NCBI GenBank assembly: GCA_003991915.1
Contig: RQTK01000154.1
Location: forward strand, 613,298-677,297
Source: Elysia chlorotica
Lineage: Eukaryota > Mollusca > Gastropoda > Plakobranchidae
Reading direction: 5' to 3'
Length of the DNA stretch: 64,000 nt
Shown one piece after another: positions 46,199 to 58,600 of the stretch. Under the pieces are notes generated by a model, which saw only the letters and a list, made by a program, of their open reading frames with translations, ran no database searches and was not told the origin of the DNA. A program made the position numbers and the translations under genes. Numbering within the stretch: position 1 is the first letter of the stretch; every line of letters begins with the position of its first letter.

Positions 46199-49100
46199 AC
46201 CGCGCCCTGCAGGCGGAGGTTGCCGGCCACGAGCCCCGCATCAGCAACGTCTGCCAGTCGGGCAAGGAGATGATCAGGGACGGCCACTTTGCCGCCGACA
46301 CCATCACCACCAAGATCGATGAGCTGCAGGACAAGTGGCAGGCCCTCAAGGTAATCTCTCCGTGCTGATAGGTGTTACAATTATTCAGGGTCCCAGCCTA
46401 TGCGACAATTTGTAGTTATAGGTCAAGAAATGTAAACCATCGTCACCAAGATCAATGAGCTGCAGGACAAGTGGCAGGCCCTCAAGGTAATCTCTCCGTG
46501 ACGATAGGTGTTAAACTCATTCAGGGTCCCTGATTTTCTCACCATTAAAAACACATTTTGCATTTGATTTAAGATTTATATCACATGCTCTGCATTTCTG
46601 GTTTCTAAATTCATAGTTATTAAGTGTCACTCCTTTTGAAATAATGTACCCCACAATTTTGTTGGCAATTAAAACTATGCTTTAAATTCCTTTGAAACCT
46701 GCAAATAGATTTCAAGAATTGAAGGCAGTAAACATAATACAAAAAATCTCTCTTGCTTCACAAGAAAAGTTTGAAAAGTCCCCCATTTGAAAGTCAGAAT
46801 GTTAAAGCTGTGCAAACAATAGATGTCACAATTTGCTAACATGAAAAAAAACAAACAAAAAAAACAACTGTTGATCTTATTTCATGTTTATCTTTTTCTT
46901 TGAATTATTACTCCAAAGCTTCTTACAATAATCATAATTATAATAAACCTGTCACCAACTATTAACTGTCTTAGGACATCATGGGCACAACATAGCCGTT
47001 ACCGTGCTGACGTGCAGTAAAAACAACTCACTCAGTCACTCTCTGAACTAACCTTTCACAAGGCTATTTTAGGCTCAACAAAACAATAAAGCCAGAGTGA
47101 TAGTATTTCAAACGGACAGTTGTTTAAAACAGTTTTTCGTTTCTCCCCCAGGACAAAGCCCAGCAGCGCAAGCAGGACCTGGAGGATTCCCTGCAGGCCC
47201 AGCAGTACTTCGCTGATGCCAACGAGGCCGAGTCCTGGATGAGGGAGAAAGAGCCCATCGCCGCCAACACCGACTACGGCAAAGATGAGGACTCTGCTGA
47301 GGTAGGCTTCAAATATCGGAGATTGTTTAGCTCTTTCTTTATAAATCTAGAAATTATTGATTCTGTCAAACATATTTTGTTATTAATTCTGTTAAACATA
47401 TTTTGTTATTAATTCTGTTAAAACATATTTTGTTATTGATTCTGTTAAACAAATTTTGTTATTAATTCTGTTAAAACATTTTATGTTATTAATTCTTTTA
47501 AAACATTTTATGTTATTAATTTTTTTAAAACATGTTATGTTATCAATTCTGTTAAAACATATTTTGTTACTAATTCTGGTAAACAAATTTTGAAAAACCT
47601 TTTGAGTCTTGTCCTACATACTATGTTTATGTGGCACGTTGAGGACAATATGAATGTTGAGCTAATCCTTTGCTAGAAAGTCCACCAGCCACCCAACCCA
47701 CCACACCCACCTTTTTTTTTTCTTATAAATTTAAAAAAGAATACGTCTTTATGCAGAGGTGATTTATGCATTTATGCTTTCACTAAAGTAGTTAATATTC
47801 ATATTTAATCACCAGAGATTTATTTTTGTATTGTATTATATCATCTTGTATGTTTAGCTAGATTATTGGATATCCAGTAGGTAATGTCTCTGTAACTTTC
47901 CTCTCAGGCACTGCTCAAGAAACACGAGGCCTTCATGGCTGATCTGGAGGCTTATCGCTCGGTCATTGAAAGTCTTCGGGATCAGGCACAGGCTTGCAAG
48001 GTATTTTTTGTTCTTTTGTTTTGGATTTGTACATATTCTTTGAATTTTTTTATATGAATGTATTGTGTATTGAAAGTATCTTAATTATTTAATTATAAAA
48101 TTAATACTGCTTAACTTTATTTCTAACAACAAACAGGACTAATGGCTATAGGCAAAAAAAATATGATTTATAATATATAAAGATAATTACTTTCTTAGGT
48201 TGTTAGATTTAATTGATCTACGACATTTGCATTTAAAAGACCTCTTATTTTTATAAGTATACATTATGAAACAGCAATGTCAATCGTAAATTAAAAGTTG
48301 ATTTTTAAAGTTTTTTAATGCATGAGGTTTAGTTTATCAAGTTCCTTACGGGTTCCTTGTATTTGTGTACTTGCAGCAACAGGAAGCTCCGATCATTGAC
48401 GACATTGGGAAGGAGAAGGTGGTAGCCCTCTATGACTACACTGAGAAGTCACCTCGGGAAGTGTCCATGAAGAAGGGCGATGTTCTCACTCTGCTTAACT
48501 CTACCATTAAGGTGAGCATTTTGTTGTATTTATTTGTAACTCAGTGTTCATTCATAAATAGTTTTTAGCTTTTTGTTGTATTTATTAGTAACTCAGTGTT
48601 AATTCATAAATAGTTTTCAGCTTTTTGTTGCATTTATTAGTAACTCAGTGTTCATTCATAAATAGTTGAACAGAATTTTGAGTTGAACAGCAATTTAATG
48701 ATATGGTGAATAAGCTGAGATTGGCATTTCACGTTTGTCAAACTTCATGGATCCAGAAATAAAAAAAAGTTGAGGAAGTATAACAGAATAATGAGATGTA
48801 TTGAAGGAATGAGAATAACTCTATTTTTTCTCAATTACTTTTTTTTATAAGATAATCTCCATCTGATATAATAATGATCTAAACATTTATTCACATGGGC
48901 TATTAGTCTTCAACTTAAAAGGCAAACAACTAATAGACAGGAAAGCCATTATAGTTTTTTGTTGGGCAAAGACAGTCACAATGAAGATATTAGTTACCAA
49001 GCATTTTTCTATAAGATCATTAAACTTGTTCTCCCAGGACTGGTGGAAGGTGGAGGTGAACGACAGGCAGGGTCTGGTGCCGGCCGCCTATGTCAAGAGG

Positions 49101-52100
49101 CTGGACCCATCACTGTCCGCGTCCCGCAACAAACTCACTTCGCTCTATCTTCCTTGCTTGTTCCCTACCGGTTGGGTCACTGTCGAATTAATATGCACCC
49201 ACCTGAACGCCTGCGTTTTGGATCTCAGTTAACTTTTTTTCAGAATAATAATAATAATAATGACAACAACAACAAATCGAACACACATAACAAAAACACA
49301 AAACAAAACAAAACAAAAAAAAGAAACTTTTAGTACCAGGAACATACATCTCATGCAAGTCATTGTTATATATGCTCTCCTCAAATAATTAATATACTCT
49401 ATCTTTACTCCCCTCCCCTCCCCTCCCTCAGATATGCCAACTTGTTGGACCTGGCCAACCAGCGTCGGGAGAACGTGCAGGAGTCGTGCCGGGCCTACCA
49501 GCTGGTGCGCGAGGCTGCCGAGCTCGCCGCCTGGATCACCGAGAAGGAGAACTCCATGGCCGGCGAGGAGGTCGGGGACGATCTCGAGCAGGTCGAGGAG
49601 ATGCAGAAGAAGTTTGACGACTTCCAGAAGGTGTGGGGGCACATTCTATATGCTTGCGTGGCAGGGTTTCTTTTTTTTTTCAAATTATCATTATCATCAT
49701 CATCATCATTTTCTTCATGACTTTCCCCTCTTTTTGTTTTATCTTCAATATCATCATCATCGTAATCATTTTTTTGTGTGTGACCCTCCCCTCTACCCAC
49801 TCACAATTGGTTAAGAACTGTTCGTCTGGTAACATATCCTACTGGTTTATCAGTGTCAGTGTAATGTGATCGGTTGAGACACACAATTGGTTAAGAACTG
49901 TTTGTCCGATTTCATCCTCCTACTGGTTTATCAGTGTCAGCGTAATGTGATCGGTTGAGGCAGGAGTCCACTGTCTCATGTGTTGAAGCACATAAAATTG
50001 TCAGAGGTCATTCTGTCCACAGTATAGCTTATATTGCGCTGACGATGGACGTAAAGCAACCAATTCAATCCAACTTAACTCAACTTTTTTTTTTTTTATT
50101 AAGGAAAAAAAATTCCTTGTTGACCTTGTACAGAAATGCCTGATTGCTTGTTTTCATACAATTCTTTAAACGTATCTTTAATTGTCTGCCCTCTCTAATA
50201 CTTCCCAGTTTGTTTGTTTAAGTTCAATTGTTTTATTTTAAATTATATTGAAGGATTCACTATTTTTTATGTATTATATGTCTATTTATTGCAGGACCTC
50301 AAAGCTAACGAGGCTCGTCTCCAAGAGCTGAACAGCATTGCAGACAAGCTGACAGCCATGGGCCACACGGAGGCTGCGGAGAAGATCAGGGATCAGATCA
50401 TTGTAAGTTGTCCTGTGCTTTGGGAACTTGAACATTGTTACTCAAGAGATCGCAGTGTATATATACAGCCAGTAATACTCCTGAAATCGCACTATTTTTA
50501 GGGTTTTTCCAAAATTTGTGTCTTTCGAACCAGTATAGGTAGAAGAAACAAATTTGTAGATTTGAAAGTTTTAGCTTGTTATCTTTCAAATGAATTATCT
50601 ATTTTATGAGATTCATGTATGTAGTGTGACTCCATCAAGTTAAGATAGTCATCACTTCTTCTCCAGTGCAGATGCTACATGTTTATATAATACTGTTATA
50701 ATGGTATTGTCTTTTTTAAGGTTTTGTGATAATTATTTAAAAAAAACTACATGAAAGTAACAGAACTGTTGTAATAAATTTGTTTTGTATTCAAAGAACT
50801 GTAGCTGAGTTATTAGAGCAGGGATAGTTTTAAACAGCATTATTTTTAGGGTTTTTCCAAAATTTGTGTCTTTCGAACCAGTATAGGTAGAAGAAACAAA
50901 TTTGTAGATTTGAAAGTTTTAGCTTGTTATCTTTCAAATGAATTGTCTATTTTACCGCATACATGTGTGTGGTGTGACTCCATTGAGTTAAAATGGTAAT
51001 ATCTTCATCTCTAGTACATATAAGTTACATGTTTATATAATACTGTTATAATGGTACTAGCTTTTTTTTAGGGTTTTGCAGTAATAAACAAAACTACATG
51101 AAAGTATCAGAAATGTTAACATAAATTTGTTTTGTATTAAAAAAAAAAACTCTAGCTGAAATAAGAGAGCAGGGATAGTTTTAAACAGTATTTTCAAATT
51201 TCTTAGCCTCAGAGGTTTTCTTGTCATAACTATGTATTAGACCAAATAATCATCGTAGAGATATGTTTATATATCTGACTCTTTTTTGTTGATTCATAAA
51301 GCATTTCTAGTCTCCAAAAAACTATTTTTCATCTACTTGAAATGAAGCTTTTTATACACTTGTATTGCAATTTAGTTGCTTGTAGCACATATTGTGTCTT
51401 ATGTCTTATAAATACACGGTATCTCTATATGGTGTGAGAAATGTCTCATCAATGTTTGTCATTATTCCGACTGCAGACGCTGAACCAGCGCTGGGTGAAC
51501 TTGCAGCAGGTGACGGCAGAGAGAGCCCAGACCCTCAGCAGTTCCTTCGAGGTGCAGCGCTACCACAGGTCGGTCTTGTCAGATGACTAGTAGGGAGACA
51601 TGTGGAATGAATTTTTTTGTTTGTTAAGTAAAGCTCATTGAATTTGCTTGAGAGCAACTTATATTTATCAGAGAAGTTAACTTAAAGGGTATGAAATATG
51701 TAAAAAAGAAGGAAAAAAAAGATAAAAATGTGTATTACATAAAATATTCCTGTTACACATTTGATATATATTGCTTTTTATACTTGAACTTACTTTGTCA
51801 TGGATGTAACCATAATGAAGCAGATATTTCATTTATACGGTTTAACATTTGCATCTATGTGTTTTTTGTTGTTGTTGATGATGTTTGTTTTGTAATTTAA
51901 ATTTTGACAGAAAAGGCAAAAAAATAGGTATAATTGAAGTAAGAAAGCAATGAAATAGATTTTATAACACATATTATAATTCACATATTTCTTGTAACTA
52001 TTGAATTCCTTTCTAAGCTTTATCTCTATAATATCTAGAATCTAGATCTATTACTGTTATTTTCTATAACTTTTAATAAAAGTGTTTGTGTTTGAAAACA

Positions 52101-55100
52101 TAGCCGTTACCGTGCTGACGTGCCGTAAAACAAACTCACTCACTCACTCACTTGTGTTTGAAACTAATTCCACCCTCAGAGAGGTGGATGAGGCCAAAGA
52201 CTGGATCAGCGAGAAGGATGCTGCGCTGAACAACGACAACTACGGCCACGACCTGGCCAGTGTGCAGGCACTGCAGCGCAAACACGAGGGCCTGGAGAGA
52301 GATCTCGCTGCTCTCGGAGAGAAGGTTAGGGTTACAAAGCTTTTTCTTACCGGCTGAGACAGGAGTCATGGTATCCCCGCCCTGTCTCGTGTGTGGCAGC
52401 ACATAAAATTGTCAGACGTCCGTCTTGGGGCCCGTCCACAATATAGTCTATATAGTGCTGCTGTTGGACGTTAAACCAACCCAACCAACCAACCAACCAA
52501 GCTTTTTCTTATTTCCTTTCTGAGGGTTGGGGAGTACATTATAAAGTTACGTTGCTTGGAAATGAATGATGCAGTGCACTGTATAAGGAAGACGGAAATT
52601 AAGAGAAGGTCAGGGATCCAAGCTATTTTAAATTTTCTTTCTGAGTTTTGGGGAGTGTATAATAGAGTGACATTGCTGGGAAATGAATGATGCAGTGCAC
52701 TGTATAAGAAAGACCAAAATTAAGAGAAGGTCAGGGATCCAAGCTTTTTTTATTTTCTTTCTTAGGGTTGGGGAGTAAATAATAAAGTTACGTTGCTGGG
52801 AAATGAATGATGCAGTGCACTGTATACGGAAGACCGAAATTAAGAGAAGGTCAGAGATCCAAGCTTTTTTTATTTTCTTTCTTAGGGTTTGGGAGTGTAT
52901 AATCAAGTTACATTGCTGGGAAATGAATAACGCAGTACATTGTATAAGAAAGACCGAAATTAAGAGAAGGTCAGGGATCCAAGCTTTTTCTTATTTTCTG
53001 TCTCAGGGTTGGGGGTTATATATTATAATAAAGTTACATTGCTTGAAAGTGAATAATGCAGTGCACTGTAAAAGAAAGACAGAAAGGAAATAATCTCAGT
53101 TTTGAAATAAGACTCCAATTCAACGACAGGTGTGGACTATATGGCTCCAGTGCCTTGATTTTGTACTCTGCTAATCCGTTCAAAGTTTATTTTGGTAGCG
53201 ATTCCCCAAGCTGTCAATCTGTATTCCAACACAGGTCTTACTCTGCCTGTATACACTTTTTTTCAGTGTTGTGGCGTTTGCTCCCAAAGTATTTTTTGTA
53301 TATTCTTGAGAAAATTGTTTTTTATGTACTCGTGATTTACCTTTGATGATCTAATTCTTGAGAAAACTTGTGTTTTTTTTATCTATGATGATCTTATCTT
53401 TGACCAGGTTCGTGAGCTTGATGACACCGCTCAGCGTCTGATGCAGACCCATCCAGACCAGGCCGAGGGAATCTACGAGCACCAGACGGAGATCAACGAG
53501 ATGTGGAACGCTCTCACTATCAAGGTAGGCAAACGGGGAAGATGTTGATGAGACTGATTAGAAAATGCTCAGAAATGATGTGGAGCAGTTATACTTAATC
53601 GAGATCTCATATTTTTAGCCAATTTTTATGGTTGAAGGATATCCAGCAAATGGAAGACCCTTGTCAAAGGAACGTGACTAGCCCTATATGCAACAAGCTC
53701 ATAGAAAATAGAGCGATATGTAGACAGCATGACTGTGAATAGCATGACTTCAACTCTATACGGTCCTGGTAGACATAAATATACAGCGTAAAGATATCAA
53801 ACAGTTGTCAAAACAGTAGTTTTTTCTTGTTAAATTGGATAATGATTTAAAGATAATGATAAACATTAATTTTTTTTTTCTTTATTCTGATTTTTTTTTT
53901 TTTACTAATTGTGTTTTAACCTCAATTTTTGACTTGCCTCTTTATTAGACTTGTGTAATGTCTCGTCATGCGAGATTCTCTGTTGAATTCACTTATGTTT
54001 ATCTATCTTGGTTTACCTCTCCCTCAGGCTGATGCCCGTAAAGTAAAGCTTCTGGATGCTTACGATCTGCAGCGTTTCCTCAGCGACTACAGGTTAGAAA
54101 TCTTTTTTTTTTTTTTTAAACTTGTTCTGCCTCCTGGGTTAAGCCAAAATTTTGAAGTTTGTTATTCTCTTTTACACCATCCTATCTTTAATGATAGTAT
54201 CATAAAAGCGAGAAAATTATCTTAATATTCGCCAACTCAATTGCATCAAACTGCACATGTTTAGATGTGTGATGCACTTGTGTTCTACTTTCGGGACATA
54301 ATTATTGGCGTGATGCACTAGATATATCTCAATCTTAGTTGCCATGTGATTGTTTACATTGTCTCTGCTGTATGCAGTTAAATTTAAATGAATCTGAATC
54401 TTGTGATTAACTTGGGAGTTGACAAGTAATCTATGTGTGTGTGTGTGTCTGTGTCTCTGTGTCTGTACCAGGGATCTCACTAGCTGGATCAACAGTATGA
54501 TGGCCCTGGTCTCAGTCATAGTTACGATGTGATTGTTTACATTGTCTTTGCCGTATGCAGTTACATTCAAATGGATCTGAATCTTTTGATTAACTAAGGA
54601 GTTGAGGAGTAATCTGTGTGTGTGTGTCTGTTTCAGAGATCTCACCAGCTGGATCAACAGCATGATGGCTCTGGTCTCAATCATAGTTACGATGTTATTG
54701 TTTACATTGTCTCTGCCATAGGCAGTTAAATTCAGATGAATCTGAATCTTGTGATTAACTTGGGAGTTGACGAGTAATGTGTGTGTGTGTGTTGTGTCTG
54801 TACCAGGGATCTCACCAGCTGGATCAACAGCATGATGGCTCTGGTCTCAATCATAGTTGCGATGTTCTTGTTTACATTGTCTTTGCCCTATTTATTAAAA
54901 ATCAAATGAATCTGAATCTTGTGATTAACTTAGGAGTTGACGAGTAATGTGTGTCTGTGTGTGTCTGTACCAGGGATCTCACCAGCTGGATCAACAGTAT
55001 GATGGCACTGGTCTCAATCATAGTTGTGATTTTCTCGTTTACATTGTCTCTGCCTTATTTATTAGGAATCAAATGAATCATGAATCTTGTGATTAACTTA

Positions 55101-55635
55101 GCAGTTGACCAGTAATCTCTTTGTGTGTGTCTGTACCAGGGATCTCACCAGCTGGATCAACAGCATGATGGCTCTGGTCTCAATTATAGTTGCAATATGA
55201 TTGTTTACTTGGTCTTTACCGTATTTAGTTAAATTCAAATGAATCTGAATCTTGTGATTATCTTAGGAGTTGACAAAGTTAGTGACCTCTATGTGTGTGT
55301 GTGTCTGTTTCAGAGATCTCACCAGCTGGATCAACAGCATGATGGCTCTGGTCTCGTCTGACGAGCTGGCTAAGGATGTCACCGGTGCCGAGGCTCTGCT
55401 GGAGAGACACCAGGTACTGCAGGATCTCTCTCTATGTCTCTCTTTGTCTTTCTATATCCTCTCTCTCTCTCTCTGTTCTCTCTATCTATATATTTATCTC
55501 TCTCTCTGTCTTTATCTATTCTATCTATCTATATATCTATCTATCTATCTATCTATCTATCTACCTACTACCTATCTATCTATCTATCTCTCTCGCTCTC
55601 TCTCTCTCTGTCTCTCTCTCTCTCTCTCTCTNNNN

Positions 55636-55682
<47 letters not shown>

Positions 55683-58600
55683 ACCGTACACACCCTTACT
55701 AAGAAATCCTCTAATGAAAATTTTTGAAGACATCTTTGTTTTTTATATCCCTAAACAAAAAGTTGTATGACATGTAAGACATGTAGACTTTGAGCCGAAA
55801 AAAAAAAGGCATACAGTTCTTAAAAATATTTTGTCCGCAATTATCTGGTGAACAACATAAATGAACTGCATTTGGCAGTCGATTTTATTTTGTTTCATAT
55901 GACGTTTTCCAATAACAGATTTAGACAAATTTTCTTTTAGGAATTGAAAGAAAAGAGGGTGTGGACAAAGGAAGTGTAGACGAAAGCTCTATAAGATTAT
56001 AAATTTTTACTCGTCTATCGGGATTAGTTTAATTATTGATCAATATTTTCATTGTTATCTGTTTATAATCATGCTTTTCTTTAGACACAGTTTAATAGGC
56101 ATTCTATTTTGTGTGTGTAGAAAATAAATATTCAGTGAAACAAAACAATCATTGCATGCATAAATTACAATAAATGTGTATAATGAAAAATGACGTCAAA
56201 TCACCATGTCCAAGGTAAGATATTGGTGAAGTAATTCCACAATGACAAAATCCAACCATGTTCACCTGTTGCCTGCTGTTGTCTATGCACAGATGTTCAG
56301 TTCAGAAATTGTGAGCCACTATGGCATTACAGCACTGCCAGGAGAGGAAGAAGATGAATACATTGAAGAGGTAGAAAGAAAGAAAAAAAAAAGAAAAAGA
56401 ATGGAATTTTGTATTATTAAAGGCCTGCTGCCTTGCATACGTTTGGAATGGAATGAGCGGAATGAAGCCTATGTGTTAGGACAATTAAAGACGTCGTTCT
56501 GGACGAAGTACTGCGTGACTAATATCTACTGACATCCTGCACGGAGCAAGCACTAAACGCCTCAGCTAAACCCGACCAGTCCCGACGCTGTAGTATATAT
56601 AAGCTTATGTTGTGAGAGTAAATCAGTTTTTCTTGTAGGATAAACTAGCATGATTGATCCTCAGCGATTGAGCAGATTAAAAAGAAATGTTGATGGTGAC
56701 CCACTGCATATATCATAGATGTTGAAAATCACAAAAGCACTAGTAAACCAGTTGTAAACATGCCCAGCATGATTGATCCTGTGCGAATGACACGAAGAAA
56801 ATAGGCAGAAAAAAACACTTTTGATGGTGACCCACTGCATAAATCATAGATGTTGAAAATCACAAAAGCACTAGTAAACCTGTTTTAAATTAGCATGATT
56901 GATCCTGTGCGAATGATACACAAAAAAAATAGGTGGGAAAAAAAATTTTTTTGATGCCCCACTGCATAAATCATAGATGTTGAAAATCACAAAAACACTA
57001 GTGAACCTGTTGTAAAAATACCCAGAATGGATACACAATTATTAATAACTGAATGTCTAATGTTCAGTTTTGTCGTTGTAGCTTTAGCTGTGTTGACATG
57101 CATGCTGTAAGAGCACTAAGTTTTTTACATTTAAAATTCAATTGATTTTGTAATGAGTAATGTTGTAATTTTTGCCATGCTTATTTGTATTGTAAAATTG
57201 TAAAGCATGACTCATGAATATTTTATAAAGTTATTTTGCTGTTTTACTTGTTAGTAGTGAAAGCATTGTTGTTGGTGGGTTTCTATTTTTTTAGGAGAAT
57301 GATCCTATGTTGATAGTAAATTTTGTAATATATACTAAATTTTTTTTTATTTACTTACAAAGCTTCTTTTTATTTGTATCATTTTGTTTTTGCATGAAGT
57401 GAAAATTGCCACAGCATGGGCTAAAATTTCTAGTTCAGAAAGCTTGTCCTCATAAGTCAAATGATATACATGTCGCTTTAAAAATACAATGTTGAATGTT
57501 TGGATACCCAATTTGCAGAGTGCTTAAATATCAAGAAGAAAAAATATTTTTGAACAATTTTTTGTTTTTGTTACAATTTGCTTATTTGGACTGTTCCTAA
57601 GACACCCTAAAGAAAGTCAAGAAAATTTTCCCTCTTTCAAACATTGTTATGATTCAGAAATTATTTTAAATTTTGCATTTTTTAAATCCCCTTTTTCTGT
57701 TTTCAAACGATAGATTTAAGATCTCCATTATCCCTCTTATTATTATTTCTATCCTAATAGCTTTTAAATTTGGCACATAAACCAAAATGAATTATTTGGT
57801 ATTTGCATGAAAAAGAATTATGAGTATCTATGATCAATCATATGTAGACATAACATGGCCTCAGTTGTAGTATGTCCAATCTCATTTCTAAAATACTAAA
57901 TACTTAAAGTATTTCAGAAAAAAAGATAAGACATACAACTGAGGCGATGATATCAAGTAAAAAATTGAAGTTAAAAATCAACTTCATGGTTTGCTCTCTA
58001 AAAAAGATAGAAAAAAAGATATGGCATTATACAACTGAGGCGATGATAACAAAAATAAAAGATTTAAGTAATCAGACTGAAAAGTCAACCTTATAGTTTG
58101 CTTTATAAAAAAATCATTAAGTAAAAGGCTTTCTAGTAATTTCAAAATTGTTTTGTGTTTTGTTTTATTCAGACCATTGTGTTTTAGATTATCAAGGTAG
58201 ATCATCTCATTGTCCAAAGACATAATAAGATGTTCACATTCAGTTCATATGTTCAGTATTATTGGTTTCATTTTCAGTGTTATGATTTTATCAATGTTGT
58301 GCTACACACTATTACCCATATAATTATGCAATAATAGTCATTGGTGCAACTTCAAACAATGATACTCTGCTTTTCAGCATAACTAACTACCCACTCTTGC
58401 CGTGATTCTGTTTTGATTGAGTATCTTCCTGGGTTTTTCTCCCCAATGTCCATATAGGAACACCGCACGGAGATGGATGCCAGGGCTGGGACCTTCCAGG
58501 CTTTCGAGCTGTTGGGCCAGCAGCTGTTGCAGAACCAGCACTTCGCCAGTGACGACGTACAGCAGAAGCTGGAGGAGCTCGCAAAGTCCAGAGAGGAACT

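Noticed and set aside
46113-46368. Poly-Pro protein N-terminus
   Set aside because: Translation of the C34 run, probably not genomic.
49229-49814. Long ORFs on other frames over exon 25, and poly-His/Ser tails
   Set aside because: Shadows of exon 25 and of CAT repeats.
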